From: Beijerinckiaceae bacterium
GTDB taxonomy: Bacteria > Pseudomonadota > Alphaproteobacteria > Rhizobiales > Beijerinckiaceae
Length of the DNA stretch: 10,672 nucleotides
Direction: 5' to 3'
Assembly (NCBI GenBank): GCA_947458675.1
Contig: CANHAW010000037.1
Location: forward strand, 1-10,672
This document shows, piece after piece, positions 1 through 6,443 of this stretch. The position numbers and the translations under genes were made by a program. How positions within the stretch are numbered: position 1 is the first letter of the stretch; every line of letters starts with the position of its first letter. The notes under the pieces were generated by a model. The model was given only the letters and a program-made list of their open reading frames with translations, did not search any database and was not told where the DNA came from.

Positions 1-654
1 CTCGAAGCACAGCCCGGCGAGGCCCTCGCCATTATCGGACCCTCCGGCGCAGGCAAATCGACATTGGCGCGTCTCATCGTTGGTCTTGCACGGCCCAATC
101 GTGGATCGGTGCGCATCGATGGCGCGGATATTTTTAACCAGGACCGCAATCTGATCGGGCCCTATATCGGCTTCCTGCCGCAAGAAGTTGAGCTTTTTCC
201 CGGAACGATCCGTGAAAATATTGCGCGCATGCAGGATGATGCAGATCAAACCAAAGTCCTTGAGGCTGCGCGCATCTCTGGTGTGCATGAGCTGATCCTG
301 CGGCTTCCGCAAGGATATGACACACAGATTATTGCAGGCGGCAGCAATCTCTCAGGCGGACAGCGCCAGCGTATCGGCTTGGCACGCGCCGTTTTCGGCA
401 AGCCAAAACTGCTGGTTCTCGACGAGCCTGATTCCAATCTCGACACGCAAGGCGATCAGGCGCTCAACGAGGCAATCTTGATGATGAAAGGTCTGGGCAC
501 AACCATCATCCTCGTCGCACATCGCCCCTCATTGATGCGACATGTCGACAGGATTGCGGTTCTCGATGAAGGCCGACTGCATCTTTCGGGCCTGAAAAAC
601 GAGGTTCTCGCGCAGCTGAAGCGGCCTGATCCAACTTTTGCGAAAGCCAGCTGA
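1..654 (+). CDS. Type I secretion system ABC transporter ATPase, 3' part (PrtD/HlyB-like)
   Basis: This is the C-terminal nucleotide-binding domain of an inner-membrane ABC exporter that would energise one-step secretion of a protein through a type I channel. The reading frame is open from base 1, so the transmembrane half lies outside the window; 217 residues are visible. Seen directly, numbered from the first visible codon: Walker A GPSGAGKST (13-21), Q-loop glutamine near 61, signature LSGGQ (117-121), Walker B LLVLDEP (about 137-143), a D-loop SNLD (145-148) and the H-loop His at 174 in LVAHR. All ATPase motifs are intact. The stop is 2 bases before the ATG of a HlyD-family gene, the usual type I operon order. 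That pairing, more than the ATPase itself, supports a PrtD-type exporter over a lipid or drug exporter. The substrate cannot be told from this sequence. Confidence 0.9.
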   Translation, partial: LEAQPGEALAIIGPSGAGKSTLARLIVGLARPNRGSVRIDGADIFNQDRNLIGPYIGFLPQEVELFPGTIRENIARMQDDADQTKVLEAARISGVHELILRLPQGYDTQIIAGGSNLSGGQRQRIGLARAVFGKPKLLVLDEPDSNLDTQGDQALNEAILMMKGLGTTIILVAHRPSLMRHVDRIAVLDEGRLHLSGLKNEVLAQLKRPDPTFAKAS

Positions 655-656
655 CC

Positions 657-2039
657 ATGAAGCAGATGATGATCGGACATTTCGAAAAACTGCATGGTCT
701 TGCCAAGAAGATGCACGGCACACTCATGGTGCCGCAATCGCGGCAAGCTGCAATTGGTGGGCCACAGGTTGAACCCTGGATTCGGCTGGGTGGCTTTGTC
801 CTTTTCGTGCTGTTCGGCGGCTTTCTTCTCTGGGCGACACTGGCTCCCATTTCGAGTGCGGCTCTGGGCAATGGCGCGATCAAAGTCGAGACAAACCGCA
901 AGACTGTACAAAATCTTGAGGGAGGAATTTTACGAGACATTGTCATCCGGGAGGGCCAGAGTGTCGTCAGGGGGCAGGTTTTGTTCCGCCTCGACAGTGT
1001 CGATACAAATGCCGATCGCGATTCGTTGCAGGGACAATATGATCTCTTGCTTGCACGCGAATGGCGGCTGAATGCCTTGCGTGCCAGCAATGACAGAGCC
1101 GAGACAATTCCTTTTCCGGATCTGCCCGAACGCGCGCGTCTGAAATCGGCCCTGTCTGCGCAAAAACAGATTCTCGATGAACAAAGAGATTCACTCGAAA
1201 AGCAGATCGATATCTGGAAGCGGCGCAAGGATCAGTTTGTTGCGCAACTTGATGCGACACGTGTGCAGCTTTCCGCGCTCGAAGCGCAACGCACGCTGCT
1301 GGACGAGGAATTATTCGATGCCCGCTCTCTCCTTGCCAAAGGATATGGGCTGAAGCCGCGCGTTCTTGGCCTTGAAAGGCAAATCGAGGCGATGCGTGGC
1401 GAGATTGGAAACACTGCGGGCCGCCTTGCCTCGCTACAGGAGCAGGTTGCGGAAACAGACGTTCAGATCATGAGCATCCTGTCTGCGCATGGCAAACAGA
1501 TCGCCGAGGATATGCAGGAAGTGCAAGCCAAAAAGGCGGAGACCGAGGATGGTTTGAAAAAAATATCTGCGCGACATGAGCGCCGGGAAATCACGGCGCC
1601 GGTCGATGGCGTGGCGATGAATATACGTTTGTTTACGCCCGGTGCCATTGTGGCTCCCGGCGGGGCGCTGATCGATATTGTGCCTGTGGGCGAGAAACTT
1701 CTCATTGAGGCCAGATTGAAACCCACAGATATTGATGTCGTCAGACCCGACCTTCAGGCATCGGTGCGTTTCATTGCCTATAAGCAACGCAGCACGCCCT
1801 CGGTGCAAGGCACGGTTGTTCGTGTATCGGCTGACATTATGCAAGACGAGCGCACGCGCGAGTCTTTTTATACGGCCACGATCGAAGTGACGAGTGAAGA
1901 ACTCGCGCGCGTCCCTCAGGTTCGTCTCTATCCCGGCATGCCGGTTGAAGTGGCGATCGTCACCGGCGAACGCAGCATGCTGGCCTATCTCCTGCAGCCG
2001 CTGCTCGATTCGATGTCGCATTCCTTCCGCGAGGAATAG
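657..2039 (+). CDS. HlyD family type I secretion periplasmic adaptor subunit
   Basis: This is a membrane-fusion protein that would link the ABC exporter in the inner membrane to a TolC-like outer-membrane channel. It has 460 residues, normal for the family. In order: a short cytoplasmic N-terminus, one transmembrane segment (about 43-63, GGFVLFVLFGGFLLWATLAP), the first half of a lipoyl-like domain (about 85-113, with IREGQSVVRGQVLF), a long coiled-coil hairpin (about 120-305) rich in Glu, Gln, Arg and Leu, the second lipoyl half (ITAPVDGVAMNIRLFTPGAIV, 312-332), a beta-barrel, and the HlyD-type C-terminal signature around LYPGMPVEVAI (424-434). The chosen ATG follows the upstream TGA by 2 bases with no clear Shine-Dalgarno, so translation is probably coupled to the ABC gene; ATGs at 666 and 669 are possible alternatives. 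A terminator-like hairpin follows immediately, so no tolC gene is in this operon on this side. Confidence 0.93.
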   Translation: MKQMMIGHFEKLHGLAKKMHGTLMVPQSRQAAIGGPQVEPWIRLGGFVLFVLFGGFLLWATLAPISSAALGNGAIKVETNRKTVQNLEGGILRDIVIREGQSVVRGQVLFRLDSVDTNADRDSLQGQYDLLLAREWRLNALRASNDRAETIPFPDLPERARLKSALSAQKQILDEQRDSLEKQIDIWKRRKDQFVAQLDATRVQLSALEAQRTLLDEELFDARSLLAKGYGLKPRVLGLERQIEAMRGEIGNTAGRLASLQEQVAETDVQIMSILSAHGKQIAEDMQEVQAKKAETEDGLKKISARHERREITAPVDGVAMNIRLFTPGAIVAPGGALIDIVPVGEKLLIEARLKPTDIDVVRPDLQASVRFIAYKQRSTPSVQGTVVRVSADIMQDERTRESFYTATIEVTSEELARVPQVRLYPGMPVEVAIVTGERSMLAYLLQPLLDSMSHSFREE

Positions 2040-2070
2040 GCCTGAAGTCGGGTCAAAATTCAGGCTTTTA
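2040..2070 (+). terminator. Probable intrinsic terminator after the type I secretion operon
   Basis: Inverted repeat GCCTGAA (2040-2046) and TTCAGGC (2059-2065) with a 12-base loop, followed directly by TTTTA. It starts one base after the HlyD stop and lies between convergent genes. The T-run is on the + strand, so it fits termination of the secretion operon. On the - strand no T-run follows, so it would serve the EamA gene poorly. The 7-bp stem is short; prediction only. Confidence 0.65.
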
Positions 2071-2081
2071 TGTTCCGCGCT

Positions 2082-3071
2082 TCAGGGCCATTTCCAGTTC
2101 AGCCAGGGCTCAAGCGCTGGCGGGAGGGGTATGATTTCCTGAACGGCATCGACAGAAAGAGACAGAAAAATAGCACCGAGCAGGGAGACGATGGTCGCTG
2201 CAAGGATGCGCGAGGAAAAAATCTCATATTGCCGGTTCATGATGTAACCGATGAAAAAGCGGAAGATCAGCGACAGGCGCTGAATCGGCGACACAACGGA
2301 AACAGGCGCAAGGGCCAGCGCCATATAGCGAAACATTTGCGAAATGCCGACGAAAAACCCGGCCCAGCAGAACCATTTTGCAGTTTCGCGCGTCATGTCG
2401 CGCACATGTTTGAATTGTCCGAAGACAGCAATGACAAGAATGATGGCAATTGTTGCCGCAATATAGGAGATGAGCCCCGCAGCAATGCTGGCGGGCAGGC
2501 CTGCTTTGGAAATGGCAAAACTGACAAGAATGGGGCTCGTCCCATAGGCGAAGGCCGCGAAGACTGAAAAGAGATAGCCTTCGAAATAGCTCGGTGTGAA
2601 AGCCAGATCCGGACGGTGCTTGGGCTTGCGTTCGACAGTGAGCGCCGGGCCGCCGAGGATCAAGGCGACGCCGATGATTTTGAGCACGGTCAATTGCTCG
2701 CCAAGCAACAAGACAGCCAAAGTCAGTGCGACAATCGTGCTGCCTTCAATGACCGGGCCGGCCAGATTGGCGCCGATGGCCTTGACCGCACGGTAATTGC
2801 AGTAACGACCGCCAACAAAATGAACGACGCCGGCCGACGCCATGAAGCCAAGCGCTGGCAGGCTGAAGGTTGGAATGAGATTGAGGCCGCCGGAAATCCA
2901 GGCGGCGATGAGAAAAAGCGGCACGCCGAAAGGGACCGAAATGGCCATGGCCTGAATGACGGATCCGCTGAGCACACCGCGGCGTGCAATCGCATTGTTC
3001 ATGGCGAATGTAGCCGCTGCGCATAAAGCGAGGAAACCGCCCAAAATCCATCCTCCCGCGCCGGACCTCAT
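2082..3071 (-). CDS. EamA/DMT-superfamily permease
   Basis: This is a hydrophobic inner-membrane protein of 329 residues, close to the usual size of drug/metabolite transporter (DMT) family members with two EamA repeats. About ten hydrophobic segments can be read. The first half includes GGFLALCAAATFAMNNAIARRG near the N-terminus and ends at LLLGEQLTVLKIIGVALILGG, the conserved GE motif typical of EamA repeats. The second half starts around YLFSVFAAFAYGTSPILV and includes LAPVSVVSPIQRL. The two halves are joined by a short charged linker (VERKPKHRPD). Family members export amino acids, nucleotides or other metabolites, and the substrate cannot be assigned here. It is the last gene of a - strand run after the SGNH gene (71-base gap) and faces the secretion operon tail to tail. 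The ATG at 3071 has only a weak upstream GGA, so initiation strength is uncertain. Confidence 0.85.
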   Translation of the reverse strand: MRSGAGGWILGGFLALCAAATFAMNNAIARRGVLSGSVIQAMAISVPFGVPLFLIAAWISGGLNLIPTFSLPALGFMASAGVVHFVGGRYCNYRAVKAIGANLAGPVIEGSTIVALTLAVLLLGEQLTVLKIIGVALILGGPALTVERKPKHRPDLAFTPSYFEGYLFSVFAAFAYGTSPILVSFAISKAGLPASIAAGLISYIAATIAIILVIAVFGQFKHVRDMTRETAKWFCWAGFFVGISQMFRYMALALAPVSVVSPIQRLSLIFRFFIGYIMNRQYEIFSSRILAATIVSLLGAIFLSLSVDAVQEIIPLPPALEPWLNWKWP

Positions 3072-3142
3072 GTGTGCGGGTCCGGATTCGCCGCGAAGAT
3101 TAGGCTCTTAGGTCAGCCAGCGCAAATATGCGAGGCAGGCTT

Positions 3143-4009
3143 TCAGCGAACGGGGGGCGATACATTGCGGCGATCGCCGCTGCGGCGCAGGAAAATATTG
3201 GCGACCATCGCCTGCGCAATATGTTCAGCCATGCAGGGGAAGCCAAGATCGTTCAGGCTGAATTCATCGTCCGGGGGAACATCGGCAGCCGCTTTTGTCT
3301 GCGCGAGGAATTCCATCGCCCGGTCGCGCCGGACATAGAGGAGATTTTCCTCATTGGCGATGCGATCGAGCGCGGCACGAACGGCAAACCAATGTTCATC
3401 ACGGGCATATTTGGGCGTATATTGCAGGCCGACAAGAACCACATCGATATGGTGTTTCTGCAGCATGCGCACCGTACTGCGCACAACATTTTCGAATTCG
3501 GCCAGCGGCACGCGCGAGACCGCATCATTTGTGCCCAATTGCCAAAGGACCAGCGAAGGCCGCACGAGCGCTGCTTCATTGATGAGGCGGCGCGCGCTGG
3601 TCGAGGCTATTTCTCCTGAAACGCCGCGATTGACGAATTCGACATCGATGCCGCGCCATACACCCTCAAGCAGTTTTTCGAGCCGTGAGGGATAGTTCGA
3701 CGTCTTCATGCTTGTCCATGTCGCCGAAGAGCCGATGGCCAGAACCCGCACTTTCTTGTTGGCTTCAATACGGGTCGCCGTATTGAGCAGCGGGGCCGGA
3801 CGGGCGACGGTCGATTGCGGAACGGTGCATTGCAGGGCCATAGCGGCGGCCTGCGGCGGCAAAGGCGGCACAATCGGATCGACGTTCGGCAGAGATTGTG
3901 CGGGTGCGGAATCATTTTGCTGCACTGCACCATTCTGTGCCGCAGCAAAGCCGCCCGCGAGCAAAAGCCCGCAGAGCCCGATGATCAGCGCTTGAAATTG
4001 ATGCGCCAT
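3143..4009 (-). CDS. Periplasmic SGNH/GDSL-fold hydrolase, catalytic His replaced by Ser
   Basis: A 288-residue exported protein. The N-terminus has a short hydrophobic signal (about 5-24, ending GGFAAAQ, cleavage likely near AAA-Q), then a Pro/Gln-rich linker (about 25-75), then an SGNH fold. Block I reads VLAIGSSATW, with the likely nucleophile Ser95 and Ser94 in place of the usual Asp of GDS. Block II is NRGVSGE (oxyanion Gly129) and block III is LGTNDA (Gly159, Asn161). In block V, where DxxH is expected, the sequence reads DEFSLNDLGF, so Asp248 is kept but Ser251 stands where His should be. Family members are esterases or acyl-transferring proteins acting on sugars and lipids. The ATG at 4009 has GGGGA about 7 bases upstream, inside the end of the opgC-like gene, so the two are probably co-translated. 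With the His missing, the protein may be weakly active, use another base, or be a binding partner. Confidence 0.85.
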   Translation of the reverse strand: MAHQFQALIIGLCGLLLAGGFAAAQNGAVQQNDSAPAQSLPNVDPIVPPLPPQAAAMALQCTVPQSTVARPAPLLNTATRIEANKKVRVLAIGSSATWTSMKTSNYPSRLEKLLEGVWRGIDVEFVNRGVSGEIASTSARRLINEAALVRPSLVLWQLGTNDAVSRVPLAEFENVVRSTVRMLQKHHIDVVLVGLQYTPKYARDEHWFAVRAALDRIANEENLLYVRRDRAMEFLAQTKAAADVPPDDEFSLNDLGFPCMAEHIAQAMVANIFLRRSGDRRNVSPPVR

Positions 4010-5145
4010 TCATTTCCCCAGGCCACTGCCAGCATGACAGCCGCACCAATCAACAGCACCAGCGTGTCGATGGCAAGGCTCGTTGGAAGAGCAAAACGCA
4101 ACAATTGACCGCCCAGACTTAACAAAGATCCAGCACAAAACACATGCAGAGAGTTTCGCCCGAGCAGGCATAAGGGCGCGGCGAAAAAAGCAAAGCCGCG
4201 CCCGCGCATGGCAAAATCGAAGAGGCCAACGAAAAGCGCCACAAGACCAAGGAGATGAAGGATACGCAGCGGCGACAGATTGGTCTTGTCATTCATGAAG
4301 AACAGGCGCGGCTCGGGCAATTCAAACGGGTTCGGATTCCAGGCCGTATAGGCCAGCCAAAGGCCTGTTCCCACAATCGCCGCGCCGACAAAGCGCAACT
4401 TGCCGCGATGCCGAATGACAATGGCATCGGCAGCCGGTCGCGCCAGCACATAACCGAGCACGAATTGGAACTGCCAGGCAAAGGGATTGAAAAACCACAC
4501 GCCCTCAACCGGCCATGTCGGGAGGTTGAATTCGCCATAAAGCGTCACCGCCCAAAGGCTCGCCGAAGCAAACAGGAGCAGCCCGAGCGAAATGCGCCCG
4601 ATGGCGACAATGACAGGCCCCATGGCCATCAGCACAACATATAAAGGCAGAACGTCGAAATAGCCCATTTGATGGGAGAGGGCGACAATGCCGATTTGCG
4701 TCGTCACCGGACTTTCGAAAAAGGCCGCAGCATTGTTCCATTGCAGAATGAGCGGCGTATCGAGCAGCAAGGCCGCCAGCGCCATCATCGCAAGGGCCAG
4801 CGCAACAATCAGGATCTGGGCGGTGTAGAGCGTGAAGGCGCGCCCCTCAAGCCGGTAGAACAGCCGGGGCCCGACCAGATCCTCGGTTTTGCTCTCGGCC
4901 AGATAGCGCAAGGAAAAGCCCGCAAGAAACACAAAAAGCTCGGCCGAATCCGAGAGGCCGAAGGCGCGGTGCGTATATTGCTCGTACCAGAGGCCCGGCA
5001 CATGGTTGATAAAGATCGCGATCAGCGCATAACCGCGCCAGAAATCCACCTGATTGAGCGAACGAGCCGCCACACGCCGCGGCTGGGCGGCATGTTTGGG
5101 GTCGACCGTGAGCCCGGCCTCTGGGAATTTCGATTCGTCTCGCAT
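3985..5145 (-). CDS. OpgC-type membrane acyltransferase domain protein
   Basis: A multi-pass inner-membrane protein of 386 residues resembling OpgC, which in Enterobacteria adds succinyl groups to osmoregulated periplasmic glucans; OpgC is related to acyltransferase-3 proteins. Seen: a cytoplasmic N-terminus (1-30); the family entry motif VDFWRGYALIAIFINHVPG (33-51) with the candidate catalytic His48; GLSDSAELFVFLAGF (63-77), a hallmark of OpgC proteins; roughly ten hydrophobic helices; and LLGRNSLHVFCAG near the C-terminus (327-339). The frame is open further upstream to 5382, but the extra residues are Arg/Pro/Ala-rich, unlike the family, and would run into the divergent gene's leader, so the start at 5145 is preferred. 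An in-frame ATG at 5160 is possible, and neither has a convincing Shine-Dalgarno. Its end overlaps the SGNH gene by 25 bases. The acceptor could be periplasmic glucan or another envelope glycan; this is not determined. Confidence 0.85.
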   Translation of the reverse strand: MRDESKFPEAGLTVDPKHAAQPRRVAARSLNQVDFWRGYALIAIFINHVPGLWYEQYTHRAFGLSDSAELFVFLAGFSLRYLAESKTEDLVGPRLFYRLEGRAFTLYTAQILIVALALAMMALAALLLDTPLILQWNNAAAFFESPVTTQIGIVALSHQMGYFDVLPLYVVLMAMGPVIVAIGRISLGLLLFASASLWAVTLYGEFNLPTWPVEGVWFFNPFAWQFQFVLGYVLARPAADAIVIRHRGKLRFVGAAIVGTGLWLAYTAWNPNPFELPEPRLFFMNDKTNLSPLRILHLLGLVALFVGLFDFAMRGRGFAFFAAPLCLLGRNSLHVFCAGSLLSLGGQLLRFALPTSLAIDTLVLLIGAAVMLAVAWGNEWRINFKR

Positions 5146-5308
5146 GAGCGAACAGACCATACGCCTGCAAGACCCGCCAAAGAAGATGAAAAGCGTCGCA
5201 GCTGAACCGGCTTGCCCGCATGCGGCCATTCTGCGACCATCCGCCCAACGCTTCGAACAGACGGGGCGGCCAGAAGATCGAGCCGCGAGGCGGCCGGGAG
5301 GAAAACAG
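5146..5308. promoter_or_regulatory. Divergent intergenic region between the opgC-like and TctC-like genes
   Basis: A 163-base gap separates two genes read away from each other, so promoters for both must lie here or within the gene starts. I found no convincing -35/-10 pair, operator palindrome or riboswitch by eye. Both long frames that run through it (the upstream extension of the opgC-like frame and that of the TctC-like frame) look like chance opening in GC-rich DNA, because neither extension resembles its protein family. Confidence 0.4.
5297..5301 (+). promoter_or_regulatory. Shine-Dalgarno GGAGG of the TctC-like gene
   Basis: GGAGG sits 7 bases before the ATG at 5309. It decides the start: the same frame is open upstream from 5054, but only the ATG at 5309 has this site and is followed by a proper signal peptide. 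Confidence 0.85.
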
Positions 5309-6355
5309 ATGGGTAAGGGACGCATGTGGCGCCGGGCGCTGCTCGGCATATTCGGGGCCGCCGCCGCAATGGCACTGCCCACGGGCGAAGCGCAGGCGCA
5401 AGCCTCCGTAGAGGCCTTTTACAAGGGCCGGCAGATGACGATGATCGTCTATTCGCCGCCGGGATCAACCTATGACATTTATGCGCGCGCGCTGGTGCGC
5501 CATATGGACCGCCATATTCCCGGCAAGCCCAATTTCATCACCCAGAACATGCCGGGTGCAGGCGGGCTGAAGGCCACGGATTATCTCTATAATATCGCGC
5601 CCAAAGACGGTTCCGTGATTGGCACCATCGGCCGCGGCCTGCCCTTCGAGGTCTTTCTGGGCAAGCCTGAATTCCGCTTCGATCCGCTGCGTTTCCTGTG
5701 GCTGGGCAGTATGAACCGCGATGTCAGCCTGGCCATTTCCTGGCACACATCGAAAGTGAAGACGCTGCAAGACCTCCAGAAGATCGAGCTGCTCAGCCCC
5801 GGCACGGGTGCGGGCGCCGATTCCGAAATCATGCCGCTTGCCTTCAATTCGCTGGCGGGCACCAAATTCAGGATCATCAACGGCTATCCGAATACGGTGC
5901 AGGCAGCACTTGCCATGGAACGTGGCGAGCTGGACGGAATCGGCTATTGGTCCTGGGGCTCGATCATCACCGCCCAGCCGCATTGGCTTCGCGACAAGAA
6001 GATCAATCTCCTCTTCCACACGGGCGTGAAACCGCTGCCGGAAGCCCCTGACGTACCCTCGATCCGGCAATTTGCGCAGAACGACCTCGACTCCAGGTCG
6101 CTTGAATTCTTGCTTGCCCGTGAAATTCTCGGTCGCCCTTTCCTCGCGCCACCCGATATTCCAGCAGATCGCGCCAAAGCTCTGCGCGACGCTTTCATCG
6201 CAACGATGAAGGATCCGGAATTCCTGAAAGAGGCCGAGAAGAGCAAGCTCGAGATCGACCTTGTGACGGGCGAAGAGGCCGAAGGCGTCTTGCGCACAGC
6301 GTCGAAAGCACCGCCCGAAGTCATCAACCGGGTGAAGTCGCTGCTCGGGCGCTAA
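5309..6355 (+). CDS. TctC-type tripartite tricarboxylate transporter substrate-binding protein
   Basis: A periplasmic solute-binding protein of 348 residues. The N-terminus is a classic Sec signal: basic MGKGRMWRR, then a hydrophobic LLGIFGAAAAMALP, with likely cleavage after AQA near residue 30. The mature part opens with FYKGRQMTMIVYSPPGSTYDIYARAL (37-62 region), matching the beta1 and Gly/Ser ligand loop of TctC proteins, followed by QNMPGAGGLKATDYLYNIAPKDGSVIG, the hallmark PGAGG stretch. TctC proteins bind carboxylates, aromatic acids or sulfonated acids and hand them to a TctA/TctB permease. Neither permease gene is in view, so this is an orphan receptor that either borrows a membrane complex or senses a ligand. 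Downstream, after a strong stem-loop, lies an LLM monooxygenase on the same strand, hinting at a shared substrate. The ligand cannot be read from the sequence. Confidence 0.9.
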   Translation: MGKGRMWRRALLGIFGAAAAMALPTGEAQAQASVEAFYKGRQMTMIVYSPPGSTYDIYARALVRHMDRHIPGKPNFITQNMPGAGGLKATDYLYNIAPKDGSVIGTIGRGLPFEVFLGKPEFRFDPLRFLWLGSMNRDVSLAISWHTSKVKTLQDLQKIELLSPGTGAGADSEIMPLAFNSLAGTKFRIINGYPNTVQAALAMERGELDGIGYWSWGSIITAQPHWLRDKKINLLFHTGVKPLPEAPDVPSIRQFAQNDLDSRSLEFLLAREILGRPFLAPPDIPADRAKALRDAFIATMKDPEFLKEAEKSKLEIDLVTGEEAEGVLRTASKAPPEVINRVKSLLGR

Positions 6356-6373
6356 GCTCTTTGCACATGAAAA

Positions 6374-6395
6374 GCCGCCGCGTTCGCGCGGCGGC
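6374..6395. terminator. Perfect 9-bp GC stem-loop between the TctC-like and LLM genes
   Basis: GCCGCCGCG (6374-6382), loop TTCG, CGCGGCGGC (6387-6395): a perfect inverted repeat 18 bases after the TctC-like stop. On the + strand no T-run follows, so it is more likely an mRNA-stabilising or processing hairpin, or an attenuator giving more binding protein than enzyme. On the - strand it is followed by TTTT, so it could stop antisense transcription coming from the right. Its structure is certain; its role is inferred. Confidence 0.6.
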
Positions 6396-6443
6396 AGGCT
6401 CGGCAAGGCCGGCCGCAGGACAAGAAAAGAAGGGAAGAAGAAA

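Noticed and set aside
506..1228. Open frame of 240 codons on the - strand opposite the HlyD gene
   Set aside because: Antisense to a well-supported adaptor gene, with Ser/Arg/Cys-rich low-quality translation and no recognisable motif.
3167..3180. Perfect 14-bp palindrome GCGGCGATCGCCGC
   Set aside because: It lies inside the SGNH coding end and such CG-rich palindromes are common in this composition; no T-run or second copy suggests a function.
5054..5308. N-terminal extension of the TctC-like frame
   Set aside because: It would place the signal peptide 85 residues inside the protein and lies antisense to the opgC-like start; the ATG at 5309 has a strong GGAGG site.
5146..5382. N-terminal extension of the opgC-like frame
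   Set aside because: The 79 extra residues are Arg/Pro/Ala-rich and unlike OpgC proteins, which begin shortly before the VDFWRG motif; it would also overlap the divergent gene start.
5465..6406. Long open frame on the - strand (313 codons) opposite the TctC-like gene
   Set aside because: It lies fully antisense to a gene with clear family motifs and signal peptide; its translation is rich in Arg, His and Cys and resembles no family. Typical shadow frame of GC-rich DNA.
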